A stretch of DNA of 64,000 nucleotides from Lasioglossum baleicum (GCF_051020765.1 NC_134935.1:13517579-13581578); one strand, 5' to 3'. Shown: positions 1-12,604, counted from the first letter of the stretch. Notes: generated from the letters alone by a model not told the origin. A program made the numbers and translations.

Positions 1-3000
1 GGCAAGGATGAAGAGGTACAACGGCAGTTAGCCTACTATCTAGCGTGTTTATGGTAATTCGGGCCATCCCGGTGACCCAGGAGTAGTATGCATATACATC
101 AGCCTCCCTTACTTTGACGCATTCAGTCACTCTCCGGCGAGACCAGACTCCTATGCACCCTCTATATATTCTCTTCGGAGACCAAACACCGGCTGGCACG
201 CCCATGTCTACCTCGTGCAACCCTTCCTTCCTATTCTCTCGTCACCTACGCCACACTCTCCAGGCCATGCACTCTTTCGCTCCTCCAGGATCACCCTCGT
301 CCTCTCGATCACGACACGCCGTAGATCCGCGCAATTTGGTTGCCGGCCAATGCCTCAGATAAAGAGACCATTCCAGGAACAAAGGGCTACAACGTTCCGA
401 ATTTTCAATGTTTCCGCTCCAGAACTCGACAATAACAATGACAAAAAGCAGTTAGTAATACTCGGAACTCTTCCGTGGAATAATCACCCTATTATTATGC
501 TTCGGATATTTTCGCATTTATAATGAACGCCACTCAATACACTTCATTGAACTGCAAATTCTATCTACCATAAATATTTATCGTTCTATGTAGTGAGTTT
601 CAATCCGATTCCTGGTTCTACCGACAGCCGGATTGAAAGCATAAATTCGCTTAAATTTCCACCGTCAACTTACGAGATATTCCTCGCAAATCCGATTTAT
701 GGATCGGGCAGAGATTAAAATGAAGCAGCAGTAAAGAGGAACAGTTTAAAAACGTTCGAAGATCGGAGTGGATGTCACGAGCTCGCAGGGATCTCACCGG
801 GCTGTTCGATATCCTCGAGGTTCAGAGGCGATCGTGGAAGTCACGAGTGAATACGAAATGCGGCATTTTCTTGTCGGAAAGATGTGACCACACCCCCTAT
901 TCAGAGGGTCTGGGAATTCGAATCGCGACGCGGTGGTCGAGGGTGGAGTACGGTCCGTAGGAGGACGCTTCTGACGTTCGTTTTGCAGGCGGGTTTATCG
1001 ATGCGTTATTTCGCAAATGGCTCGCCATTTGTCGTGTGACGCTCGGACCTCGTCGCCACGTTATATCACGCATGGCTTGGGCTGGCCGGCGACCGGCTAT
1101 TCAGCCCCCACGCGTGTTTTCTCTTTTTCGTCCCAGCGTTCCGCACGCGTTTAGCGCGGCGCAAAACCCCCGTTTTGCGCCACCACCCGCGCGTTCCACC
1201 GTTCCTTCTCTACCACCCGTCGCACCGCGCTTTTCCCGATTGCACAAGCGTGCACCACCGCGATTTTACGCGATAAATCGTGCCCGGGAGCGTGTTAGTT
1301 CGGCCGCATAGTTAATGTCGAAAAATTCCTGCTCATTTTCAGGACCGTTCGACCGAGCGCCGTTCCAGCCATTGATTTTCAATTAAACAAAAACACAGAG
1401 AGCCTCGCTCCACCCCCAGTTCCACTCGTCCCCGATACGATAATTGATTGCGTATAAAATTCCATTATCGCGGTAATGTGTCTCGTATTACCAGCTATGA
1501 AACCCGATTATCGAAATCTTTACCCAACCTCCCATCCGTTGGTCTCATCTCATCATGTTTGTGTCCTGGTCTCTCGTCATCTATATTCGTTTGAGGGAAA
1601 AATGGAGGTAGGGTAATACTACCAACAGCCCAGTAGTCATCTTAAGGGTAATTAGTATTATTAATATAATAAGGTACCACAATTTTCTCCATTTTTTCTA
1701 TAAATATTCTTGAGGGTACGGAATGTTTCAGGCTTCCATATTAGGTCTTCGCGTGGCACCGGGCGTCTTAATGATCCCGTGGGATATTTACGCCCCGGAA
1801 ATGTTCCTCCTTCGAGTTTTCGTTTCCCGGGTTCTCGCCGCATTGGTCCGGCGACGTATCACAACGAGCCCACCAAGAGGATCGCGAAGAAACACACGCG
1901 ATTCCGCCATAGCTCACGCGAATTTCGCGAGAGGGAACCGCAATTACGGCCGAGAAACCCGACGGAAACGCGTCGCCTTCCGCTCGAGGCGCGCCGCGTT
2001 CCTGATAAAAGGTCGCAAACGGCTAATTTCCTAGTTAACGAGAACGGGCCGGTTCCGCGAACACGCGCGCGAAACTCTCGCTCCTCCATCCGCCAGCCAC
2101 GAGCTGGCCACTTTAAAGCTACTTAGAGCGTTTGCGCGCTCGCAAACTTTTCATCCGCAAACCTCTGACACTAGCCACGCTCTTTGACCCCGCCGAATTT
2201 CGCTGCCTCTTCTCGCGTTCCCGAGCTGGAAAATTGTAAACACACGCGACCATTTCACAGCGTTCTCTTTTGAGACATAGAGGTTTGTTCGAATTGTTTC
2301 GAGTGTGAAAACTGTACTTGATAATTTTAACCATTTTACTGTATTATTTTGACATTTTTGTGAAAAATCATTGTGCAATAATTTTTATTTGTTTAGTTGT
2401 TATTTTAACCCTAAAAAACGTTTGAAGAAGCTAATAACGAGACAGCGGATTTTATGCATTTATGACAAGAATGAGTAGGTAAAACTTAAAGCAGTGGACA
2501 GATTAAAAATATTTAACGATGTTAATGTATCGGTTTCAGCTTGTTAACATTGTTAAAGGACTAAAGCAATTTTTATTTGTAATGTTAATTTTTGTTTGAC
2601 AAAAGCCTACTATAGATTCACCCCTAGAATGGACGACCATTACTTTTTATACATCCTTACGTCTGAGCAGTTTAATGTGCGTCTAGAATAGTCGATTAAA
2701 AAAATTCAAGTAGGACCGAAGTGTCCGTATTCGCGTTGTCAAACGCAATTAAATCGCAGTAAGATCGTTGATTACAGCGGAGCATGAGAGGAAACGAAGA
2801 GAATTATAGCGGTCGTTGAATATTTCGCGGGTTTCCCTTTAATTAGGGGCAATAAAACGAATAGTAAACTGCACGAAGACGAGAACATTGCCCGACGGTG
2901 TAACAAATTTTCATGGCTGATGAGACGACGCGCCCAAGGGTGTGTTAAACCACACGAAACGTAAAGCGAGTCGCGCGAGCCACGTGTAAACCATGCAAAG

Positions 3001-3374
3001 AGAATCAGGATAGACCATCAGAGACCAGGACATAAACGTGACGGGAGACGAGACCAGAAGATGGAGGTCGCAGGGAAAGATTTCGGTAATCGCATTTCGT
3101 ACGAGACGCGTTACCGCGATAATGAGATTTTGCGAGGCACTGTACGTAATCAATTGAGGGGTACAAGAGGTGCTGTGCTACAACATTCATTTTTTATGAG
3201 GTATTAACACTGTAGTAAATAATTGTACTGCAGTAGAAATCTTAAAGTTAAGATTAATACTAATTAATACATAGGTAATGTATATGGGAAAATATTAAAT
3301 TTAAAATATTAAATTGGTGATGATGCTTTGAAGTTTATTTATTAAGGTTTTGACGAGACTGCAGATTTTATATT
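1..3374. other. Non-coding stretch, no gene recognised
   Basis: No gene is recognised here. About 110-345 is pyrimidine-rich (many CTC/TCC runs). A short hairpin lies at 598-638, with 10-bp perfect arms at 598-607 and 629-638. About 770-2230 is GC- and CpG-rich and contains several overlapping open frames that look like chance. It also holds a perfect 10-bp hairpin at 1158-1181. From about 2300 to 2650 and 3190 to 3370 the sequence is AT-rich, with a short direct repeat (AAATATTAAAT) near 3293-3315. Nothing else stands out. Confidence 0.6.
1158..1181. repeat. Perfect short hairpin, 10-bp stem with 4-base loop
   Basis: Positions 1158-1167 read GGCGCAAAAC and positions 1172-1181 read GTTTTGCGCC, an exact reverse complement, separated by CCCC (1168-1171). 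It sits in a GC-rich block. The perfect stem and very short loop are directly visible. A function is not. It could be chance, a protein-binding palindrome, or part of a structured transcript. Confidence 0.6.
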
Positions 3375-3444
3375 CAGTCGAACCTCGATTAACCGGGGAT
3401 CGATTATCCGCGGTCTCTAAAGTCGGTTAATCAAGGTCCTACTG
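3375..3444. mobile_element. 70-bp miniature element with pogo/Tigger-like terminal inverted repeats
   Basis: The left end (3375-3394) reads CAGTCGAACCTCGATTAACC. The reverse complement of the right end (3425-3444) reads CAGTAGGACCTTGATTAACC, so the two ends form a 20-bp inverted repeat with few mismatches. CAGT followed by a CTCGATTAACC-type core resembles the terminal repeats of pogo/Tigger elements, which insert at TA. TA follows the right end, but the left flank reads TT, so the target duplication is not intact. No transposase is present; only about 30 bp separate the ends. This is probably a non-autonomous deletion derivative mobilised in trans. The element structure is seen; the family assignment is from established knowledge of pogo-type ends. 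Confidence 0.65.
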
Positions 3445-4420
3445 TATTTGTATTCTATGATTGCAAACACTTGAATAATTGTGTGGTAGATTTTTAATAA
3501 ACGATTTTATTCACGATTTAATGAACCTGTTAGAAAGATGAACCATGTTTTTCCTTCAAGCCCATATTGTCTTTTTATGAAACTTGACTGTACTTGTTCC
3601 GACTTCACAGATAAAAAACGTGGTAATAATAAATCAAGATTGTTTTGTCCTTCGAAGGAATTACAATTTCACGTCCTTCGTACACGTGCTCCAACGTTGG
3701 ATAGTCAAAAAACGAAATATGTAACAGAAGCAATCGTGTAAGAAGCGACAGGAAACCGTGGTAGAACATCGGGCGTGAATCTGATCGGTGCGTGTCGAGA
3801 GGCTTTAGACGGATAAGCTGATTGGAGAACAGAGGCGAAGGTGTGTCCACCTACTCGAAGAGCGTTATCTCGATCGTGGCAACGTTTCCGTCTCTCCGAA
3901 ACAAAACGTCGCGTCGCGTCGCAGCTAAATGAATAATAGGGCCGTCGTAGTCGGACGAATCGTTCCGGGGCATCGGATCGGGGGCAAACAATTAAACGAC
4001 AACTCGCTGAATAATTCATTGTTTCGGTAAGCGCGATTCAGAGCGTCGCGTCGCGTCGCGTCGCCGAAGCGTGGCTCGCGGTTCCACTTCCCTCGCATAA
4101 TTGCGCCTCGGTAAAACTCGCGTTCCTACGGCCACTCGACAGGTGAAAAAGAGACCTGCTGAGCTACTTTCACCTGCACACGGTGGCTTTAACCCTTTCG
4201 CTGCTCGGATCCTCTGATACGATTTAATTCGACTGTTTTCTTGCTCCGATCCGCAAGTGAAAATAGGAAAATAAGGAAGTGGAAAAATTTTATTTGGTAG
4301 GATAATTACTCCAATGGTCTGTGGTGGGTCAGAATGGTCAGCCATTGTCATCATTAACCATTGTGCTCACTTAAATGTATAAGAGCTTGATATTAATGGT
4401 AAATAGTATTGCTTATATGT
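3445..4420. other. Non-coding stretch with two (GTCGC)n runs
   Basis: No gene is recognised. An AT-rich first part gives way at about 3850 to a CpG-rich block. That block contains two runs of the pentamer GTCGC, at 3907-3922 and 4044-4064. Open frames here (up to about 112 codons) overlap on both strands, resemble nothing known, and are treated as chance. Confidence 0.6.
3907..4064. repeat. Paired (GTCGC)n pentanucleotide microsatellites
   Basis: CGTCGCGTCGCGTCGC occurs at 3907-3922 and a longer run of the same pentamer at 4044-4064, about 135 bp apart. The runs are exact. Repeated appearance of the same uncommon pentamer suggests slippage plus a local duplication, but the intervening sequence does not show an obvious duplicate. 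Confidence 0.6.
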
Positions 4421-4446
4421 GGTCCACCATAATCGAGGTCCTACTG
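4421..4446 (-). mobile_element. Solo pogo/Tigger-like terminal repeat
   Basis: The reverse complement of 4422-4446 begins CAGTAGGACCTCGATTATGG. This nearly matches the right end of the 70-bp element at 3375-3444, and it is also followed by TA. I could not find a matching opposite end within several hundred bases upstream. This looks like a solo terminal remnant about 1 kb from its relative. Confidence 0.5.
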
Positions 4447-5451
4447 TATTTACCAAAATTTTTTCACCTTACCTAAATAATTTTGAAAAATCAGAGTCCT
4501 CCGAATGATAGCAGGTTCGCTATGGACTAGGGAGGCAGGTAGAGGATTCGCGCTGAGAAAATGTGCGAGCAAAGAGTTGTACTGAATGAAGCGTGTGCGG
4601 GGGAGTATAGAAATGAATGAGCGAGGTGGCAGAGCAGTCGGTGGTCGTGACCGCGGTCGAGCCAAAATGCAAAGCCGGTAATCTGATTTGGTGGCTCGCA
4701 GAAGGCTGCGTAGCCTCTAGCCCCCGGTAGCTTTGCCGGGGCGATGGTATGCGGATTCCCGTCAATTATACATTATAAACAGTCATAAATATGCAAATTC
4801 CAAGGGGAAGGGTGGCGGCGGCGGCGGACACATCGTCGTCGTTTTCGGGAGGGATGGAGGGAGGGAGAGGAAGCAAAGCATTCGCGTGCGTGAGCGAAAG
4901 CACGGTTACGCGATTGCGGGACCTGCGAGGATCTCCCACGCGGCTTTGCGCCTTCCCCTTACGACAGACAAACGCAATCTCCACCTATTTTACGGCGCAA
5001 TTGCCAGCCGGATGAATCCCGCTTTCGCACGCCCACCCCCCGCGAGAGACAGCGGCATCGTTCGATACCGCACCGGGGGCGGGGGTGTTTCGTTCAATTT
5101 TGTAAATGGTTTATTCATACGGTGCCGGGAGACGCGGAACGGATACACACCGATCGATGCGAATGCGATGGTCACATCTTTGCGAACGGGAAATGCCGAT
5201 TTTATTTCTCCCGTCTCAAACCTCAAGCGCGAAACTGGGACATTTGTAACTTGAGGATTAAATTGGAGCACGGTGGTACTGAATCCAGAAAAAAATTCTG
5301 TTCTCAACGCGTCGATGTTGAATCAATTTATATGATCCAGTAGGGAAGATAACAGTTAACCCATTGCACTTAGTTGTCGTTCAGAATTTCTTGGAAAAAG
5401 AAAGAAGTTTATATTTATTGTTTATATATGTGTTTTTTCTAATTGGCTATA
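4447..5451. other. Non-coding stretch, GC-rich middle
   Basis: No gene is recognised. A short hairpin lies at about 4720-4740 (CCCCGG ... CCGGGG). A small GGC/GCG-rich run follows near 4810-4828, and a GC-rich block extends to about 5260. The overlapping open frames of 72-173 codons between 4733 and 5343 occupy several frames on both strands. They have no recognisable motif and are considered chance. 5260-5451 is AT-rich with nothing recognisable. Confidence 0.55.
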
Positions 5452-5700
5452 CAGGGTGATTCGTGCAATTGTAACAAGCTAAAAATGTTGGAGGGACAGG
5501 ATGAATGGCTCCTGAAAGGCTACAAGATGGTGCCAATCGTTTTTCCCTAGCTGGAAGCGTAGCTGTCATACGAAGGATATGCACATTGTTTTAAATGTTT
5601 TAATCGGCCAAATTTTCTATACATATTGATTCTCCTATTCTACATTAGTACTAGAAGCATATGGCCGGAAAGTGAATAGTTAACAAGATATTTTTAAAAA
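5452..5700 (+). mobile_element. Single-ended fragment of a CAGGGTG-terminated DNA element
   Basis: A terminus TA|CAGGGTGATTCGTGCAAT begins at 5452, matching the first bases of the foldback elements at 36136 and 57732. About 220 bp inside, AATAGTTAACAAGATATT (near 5675-5692) resembles the AATAGTTAACGAGATATT of the 36-kb palindrome. No opposite end is evident, so the right boundary is approximate. It is probably a decayed non-autonomous element related by its ends. The sequence between is not otherwise recognisable. Confidence 0.45.
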
Positions 5701-7770
5701 TTATGTTTATTAAAGTAGATGTTCAAACTCGGACAGAGAATGGACACGAGGAGGATCCAAGTAAGCGCGGTCGAATTAAGACTTTCCCACGAGCAATATT
5801 TAAGTCGACGCTCCCGCCATGTTTCTAGATGCCCGTGCCCGATAATTGAACCGCCTTCAGTGACCCTTGAATATTGCACGCACGTGTACACGCATTCTCG
5901 CGACCTCTCCACTTTCTGAAGTAATTACAACGGATATTAGTTGCTCGTGGCTGCTTTCCGGGAAGAGTAATTGCGACCGTCCTCTATGTGTGTACTACCT
6001 GCGCGCAACCTCTAGCCGTCTAATCGAGTTCTGCTGAAATTGCCACGCCGAGGAAAAAAAAAACACGTACACCTAAACCGTAATCACGCAACGATTACGT
6101 AGACTCGATTAGCGGCGATCGATGCTGTAGGAATTATAGCTGTGGCAATCGTACATCAGAAGTTACAAGTATCGCTCGCCGAAGCATTATACACGATTAG
6201 GTTCTGTTTGATGGAATCTTCTCGCACGATGTCGGGGGCCGGTTTATGCAAATCGGTGGAAAGCTTCCATGTTCGTCGAAGTGCATTTCAGAATTTTCTC
6301 TGACGACGTTGATAATTTAAAAATACTTTTACGCCGAACATACTTGTATTGCTAGGTTAGAATGGGTCATGAGTGGACTGTGTATCAAAACAGGTGCTAA
6401 GGTGGGATCTCCTAAGCGCGTCTGGACGCAGCGTTTTGCGATACATACAAATTTGCATTCCTACGAAGCGATTTGGTATGTCTTTCCTTCTTTATTAACT
6501 TGAAAGCCAGCCTACAACCGCACATGTTTACAACTTCCAGAGGTCTGACTCCAATGCCAAGTACAGTCCTGTCGAGGTGCGCCAACGGAATTGCCACTCC
6601 TACTATAATGTTCATGCCCTATAATCATTTTACTGTAATAACATTCACCAGAATTAGAATTATTCAACAAAATAGAAAAATATCCTGCAACCTCTGAAGA
6701 CACTAATCGAGGAGAAGCAAAGTATTATAATCCTTAGGCTCAAATAATTTTACTGAATTTCACCGGATAGAGCGATCGTGCACCGAATAGTACACAAGAT
6801 AATCATCGCCAGAGAATTTCTGTTTATACGAATGTAGAGTTTCGCGTGTGATCTCCCGCAATGGTCATCCAATTCCATATCGAGCGTGGCGTACGTGACG
6901 AACATCGAAAAATAATGTGGACGTTTCCGCGTGTGCACACGGGTCGGTGAGCTATCGAGCTTAGAATGGTTCCATGCAAATGAGGCGGAGCACATTGCAG
7001 CTCTTTTTCCTTAGCGGTGAACCGAGAATTTCATGACGGACGACCGTTAGCCGGGCGAAAACAATTTCTACGTACGATAAAACGTATCGACGCGGAATCA
7101 TGGGAATCCATGGCCGGTTCCAGCCAGTTTACCGATTCAAGATCGGCGCATTGGCAAGGCCTGGTCTGTGTTCCACGACCGTCCCGGCCCATTGCACCGA
7201 ATGCAGTTCGTGCCGGCGCGGTGCAGCGCGGTGCACCGTACACACGAACACGGCTTTCCACCCGGGGTAATGCGAAACACTCGAATTACATGCCACGAAT
7301 GGATCCATTACCCGCGCTCGTTTTCGTGCACATCGACACACAGCGAGAGACGATGAAAGTCTAGTGCCGGAATATCACGACGATCACGCGATCGGTGACT
7401 TTCCACCTGCTATTTACCCTCGGAATCGCGCTCGACGAACGCACAGAACGACGGGGTTCGTGTGCATTTCATCAACATTTCTATCAACCGGTCATGCCTG
7501 GGTAACTATTTAAAACGATCGCGATTTTTAGGCATTTTTTCGGGAGAAATTGACGGACTATTTAAGTTACATGTTATTAACATTTCTTTCCTTATTTCAG
7601 ACTTTGCATTTTACAGTTGCTGAGATTATGAAAATATTTTGTGGACACTTGTTCAATACATTTATTTATTTCGGCGTATTTTGTGAAAAAGGAGTGAAAT
7701 GTCTCCATAAACGTGGTCTTGCTATTTTGAAAAGGAAATATGAATGAGTCGCTTTTGGAGTGCCAGAAAA
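5701..7770. other. Non-coding stretch with a nested inverted repeat at 6020-6112
   Basis: No gene is recognised. An exact 10-bp inverted repeat (CTAATCGAGT at 6020-6029, ACTCGATTAG at 6103-6112) encloses a second exact 7-bp hairpin (CGTAATC 6079-6085, GATTACG 6093-6099). An A-run lies at about 6055-6063. From about 6900 to 7470 the DNA is CpG-rich, with a short repetition of GCGCGGTGCA near 7215-7240. Open frames are short and unconvincing. Confidence 0.55.
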
Positions 7771-7956
7771 TGTTGGAAAATTTCACGGAAGCTCTGTTAA
7801 TACATATATGATTTTACCTAGTGGACGAACGAAGGGATTTTCGGAAAAATTCGTCTTTCCTGAGCTAAGAAAGGGATTTCCATTTTTAAAAAACTGCTCC
7901 GTTCGCGTGCTAGACAAAATCATGTATTAATGGAATATTCAGGAATTTTTCCAACA
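7771..7956. repeat. 186-bp imperfect hairpin (foldback)
   Basis: The left arm (7771-7860) and the reverse complement of the right arm (7868-7956) align along about 90 bp. Both start TGTTGGAAAA and share TTAATACAT..GATTTT and GAACG near the middle. Only about 7 bases form the loop. No homology to the other hairpins in the window was seen. It could be a palindromic miniature transposon, a hairpin-RNA (endo-siRNA) precursor if transcribed, or a longer-than-usual microRNA-like precursor. The structure is seen; any RNA product is inference. Confidence 0.7.
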
Positions 7957-10900
7957 AGCTTTTAGAATGAAGCTGCCGGAAAGTCGTTTTTTGAGACTTC
8001 GGAGCAAAGAAATCACTTCACAACTGTACAATGTATGTACTTTCAAGCAAGACATTTAAAAAAGAGTTAAATAATTTCTTCAGAAAAAAATTTCAGAAGT
8101 GACACGTTTTTAAATTATTTATGATAGAAATTCTTAAGAAAACCTTCTGATAGTATTACGATTTACTATAATATAAAATTGTGCTGAAGTACCTTTTAGA
8201 ATATAAAAAAAATTCTCTAAAAATTGGACTGCACGTTGGCCCCGATAAAGCGCGCAAAAAGTGAGAAAAAAAAATCGGCGAGAATAGGTTCGATTCGGCC
8301 GCGTTGCACCGCGGATACTTTAATTGCAGGCGTAGCGGTGCACCGGTGAAATAGGGAGTCCTAGTTCAGAGCGACTGCCCTAGTGAATCGAACCGTGAAA
8401 TATTAGGCGTCGAACGCGTGTGTATAAACAAATGCGGATGAACGGGTACGTGAGCATGCGTCGCATCGGTTCAGATGCGTTCACGATCCATCGTGGCCTT
8501 TGTGACGGGTTAGACGCGACAGGAAACACGAGGTCCCGTGCTCGCATTGCTGTCAACCCCCCCTGTTTCCCCCCGTAACCCCCACACGATCGTACAGGTG
8601 TGCAAATGCGCGTTCGCGTCAGTGTGGGATCGCCCACGCGTGTCGAGGTTGGTGGCCATTTTGCGTTTGTTCGCGGTTGCGTCACCGACGGATAAATCAT
8701 AATTTCGCGGGCGTCCTCGTCGCCAAGGCGAGCTAATAATAATTACACCGTGTAGCGTGATCTAGCAGCGCACGCGTGCCATGAATGTCCGATTGATTCG
8801 GGTGATCGGTTTAAATGATCTCCCCCGTGATTTCCTATCGCATCGCATTTTCGGTTCGTTAATAAGAGATAAGTTTCGTTCCCTTTTCAACGAATACAAA
8901 ACGCGGTGAATGGATTTATACAGCGAGCAATGCGCACCAGTGAATGCATGAATTAGGACGCGAAAATGGCGGAAGTAATCGAGGCAATTAGTAGTTGTGT
9001 GATTGAAGGATTTGTTGCTGCTGATGAAGTCGTGTATGCCGATTTCCGTAGGGAAAGGCGAAATTAGTTTTGAACGGGGATTGAAAAGGATTTTGTTCTC
9101 TTTGGCGTTAGTTAATGGAGATCAAAAATTGTTGGCAAGTCACTTTTTACGAAGTTTGGTCTTTACTTTTGAAAAGTAAAATGCAAAAGTAAAAACATGT
9201 TTTCTCCATGTTTTTACAATTATTGTTTGTAAAATGGTCTAATATTTGCATATGCACCACATAGGTACACGCGGAATGCAACGGACGCAGTGCACAAACC
9301 TGTTGTTCCAAGTTTTGTGGAACGTGTGCGTTCTCAAATAATAATTCATATGGAAAACGGGTATGGAAAAACTAGAGAACAGCCGAACGAAAAATACAGG
9401 AAACTACCTGCGTTCTGGCTTATCGGTTAGAAATTTCAATTGAAAATCGTAAATAAAATGTTACTGCATGAAGGAATTTTTGGGTCGCTGGACTAAACGA
9501 CTGTGGGGAATATTGGATGCTACAGTTGGTACTTACTTGATGTACTGATAAATGACAATTGAACTGGAATCGTACCTGAAACAGATAGAATAATGTACAT
9601 CAGTTAGGGACGTCACCAAATAGCATCAAACAATGGTAGTAAGTAAACTAGAAAGAAACTAATCTAGACAAATATATTTTTGTAAATAACATTAATTAAT
9701 TTAGGTCTGAAAATTTAAATCTACATGAATGTTCGTGGTTCAACGTCCATCGCAAGCAGCGTCAAGATGACTGCGATTTTTTATATCACGTAAAGAAAAT
9801 CTAATTATGTGCATGACATCATTTAAAATTATAATGCATGACATTCGCAAAATTTATAATTTTCCTGTGATAATATATCTTGTTACATATTTCACAGGAG
9901 CATAGATTTAATAGAATATTGTAACTGTGAAGGCTATTAGCTGCAGTAAATCCTGGTAGCGAGCATGTTAATCGTATGCAAATATGAATCGAGCTATTTC
10001 AATCCTCTTGTCAGGCAGAAAATTATAGATTCGAACATACTGATTCCAACTACAGCACATTAACGTTTGCGTGTCGCTTTAAAAATATTAAAAAATACAT
10101 AATAAACTGGCAGTGTCTTTACGATTGTCAATTCATATTCCCAATGAAACACACTACTCCTCCAGCAACTCAAAAAATAGGTGGCCGATCAGAATCATAG
10201 CGGGTGCTCGAAAACAAGGCTTTCGGGCGGTAGAGCCGGGAGCAGATTAATTTCGACAGGTGTCGTTGCTATCGGAGTCGGCGCAGCGGGCCAAGCAGAT
10301 ATCAAAACAGCCCGAAGTCCGTCGCGCAACGCATCCATCGTTGTCAATGCCGTGACATCGGTCGTTCATATCCGGCGGGGAGCGTTTTCGGAACGGCCCG
10401 AAGGCAGCAGCCTTGGCGCAGGATATTGAGTCGGCTAATAAAGGCGCCCCTCTCGAAAAGAGGCCCCCTTCTTCGATGACGTTGATGACACACACGCTTT
10501 CGAAAAATTCGCTACGCGTTCGGCGATTGGCCTGCAAAATTGCGAGGACTGGAACAGAGCCAATGTAACCGGTCTCCTTCGTGTGTACATATACACGGGC
10601 GAAAGTAACAACGGGGCAACTGATTAAAAACCACGTGGAAAAGAGAATGAGAGGGAGAGAGGAAGGTCACGTTCCGGGGGCAATTATCGTAATTATCCAC
10701 GGCCGGGATCGCTGGCCGGAGTTATTCCCCGAAATTAGCCCGTCCCGCACCCTCGATGAATCATGCTCGCTCTCTCCGAGGCGTGTGACGCGCGTGCAAA
10801 TCACGATGTTCCACGATTTTCCGCCGCGATGGACCACTCTGTTTCTGTACACGCGCTCTCTCTTCTAAGAGAGACATCGGTGCGTGGCATGCGTGTCCGA

Positions 10901-11460
10901 CGACCTAAGCGGATTACTTTGCCTCGCCGGTTCTCGCTCGATCTCCTTTGTATCTGTGTGTGCGTTACTCTCTTCCTCGTTTCGCCTATCCAACACGCAT
11001 CTCCATCCTTCGTGGGAAACAACATGTCAGAGACCCTTTGGCCACGAGCGAACCGCTGTGTTCATATCCTCGATCACTATGGACTCCGACAATTTCAGAT
11101 CCTACCCCTACTGTGATTAACCCTTTGCCGAAAGGGTTGCTATTCTCTGCGGTTCCACGTTTTATTGGATTTTTCGGCTTTGCTCAAATTAACGCAGATG
11201 CGAGCAGTGGAATGATTGACCCGGAAATTGTTCAACCTTATAGTGTGGGAAGATGTCGCATTCTTGTATCTCAAAAATCAAAGTTGACCTTCTGAAATCG
11301 TTGACACAGAAAAAATAGAAACACGCTGCATATTGTTAATATTATTATACGTTTATGGAACGGATTGACGTATTCCCGACATTTCGAACAATGATCGAGA
11401 ATTTGATGGAAAATATTTTTATTCCATATAGTCCGCGGACATAAGCCAATTCAGCGTGCT
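7957..11460. other. Non-coding stretch, no gene recognised
   Basis: No gene is recognised. C-runs at 8557-8563, 8569-8574 and 8579-8583 could form a G-quadruplex on the minus strand. A 9-bp perfect palindrome with a one-base centre lies at 9162-9180, and a hairpin with an 11-bp perfect stem at 9189-9217 (GTAAAAACATG and its complement, 7-base loop). A short direct repeat GCATGACAT occurs near 9811 and 9837. About 10180-11120 is CpG-rich with overlapping chance open frames. 11270-11460 is AT-rich. Confidence 0.55.
9189..9217. repeat. Short hairpin, 11-bp perfect stem
   Basis: GTAAAAACATG at 9189-9199 is the exact reverse complement of 9207-9217, with loop 9200-9206. Immediately upstream lies another palindrome, 9162-9180 (TTTACTTTT G AAAAGTAAA). 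Two adjacent palindromes in 60 bp are visible in the sequence. Function is unknown and chance is possible in AT-rich DNA. Confidence 0.5.
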
Positions 11461-12604
11461 TACAAAGGTAAACGAATTTTATTTACCTGGTTGTGAAACA
11501 ATATCGAATGCATGAAGAAAATGCAGTTTGCCAATGTAAAATATATTGGCAATATTTTATATAATGGTATGACCTTTTTTACGCTATTTGAAAATCGATA
11601 GATATTTTTTGCCAATTGGGGGAAGTTTTGTTTTGGAAAATTCTTTAAAAAATATCTCCAATTTTTGTCAATGGTCACGATTTTGGTATTTTAACAAGAT
11701 GGCTACATGACACCATTTTTGCACCGATGAAGTAGTGTACATTTGTTTTTCACTGGCACAAGATGATTATTTAAAGCAATGTAATTTACGTAAGTTCGCT
11801 GGATAAAATCTTCAAGATGCATCAATTTCGGGGATCATGAATAAAAACCGGAAGTCGGCCGCAGAATAGTTTTACGACCGGTGAAAAATGCAACACTAAG
11901 GTTCGCGGGCGGCCTGAAATCGGAAGGAAGATCGATTCCTGCTACTTTTTATTACCCACCGTGGAATGTTCTGCGATAAGTAATTCATTCCGCGGTACCT
12001 GTCTGCCTGGGCTGACTATTTCCCGCTTGTTTAGAGTGCTGTATCCGTGGATTGGTAAAGTACTGTTCCTAGCAGCAAATAGGCCATTTTATTCTTTTTC
12101 GTTGCATTCCTTGACTTAATAGTGGACATTCTCAGACGCATACACCTCAATGAATACAAATGGTTGTGCATAAAGCAAAAATTAATTTTGTTTGCCAAAA
12201 ATATCTTGGCTACTTACATCTCCTATCGTCTTAAAAATTATTTCCGCTGCCTGAAAAATGATTTAGAAAAGACATTGTAACATAAAAGTTTGTTACTTCC
12301 CACTATAATTTAGTGTCTAAAACCTTACGGTAAATATTTTTTCTCTGAGCGCGTTGTCAGTAAATTGAAACTAGAATGGATCTGTATTCAATTCTGATTT
12401 CCATTCGACGATTTTTTCGCTGTTTCCGGCCACGCTTTCCTCTCTTTCGATCCGGCGGTAGAATTACATCTCGATCGAGAGCGCAGTGAGAGTTGCCCGC
12501 GGAGATGCGACTCGCGGAAGGTATGTAGAATGCAGCAGGATGGAAAACACGATCGAAGCTTTCGAGGTCGATAGGTGTAGGGTACGTACATTGCGAACAG
12601 ACCC

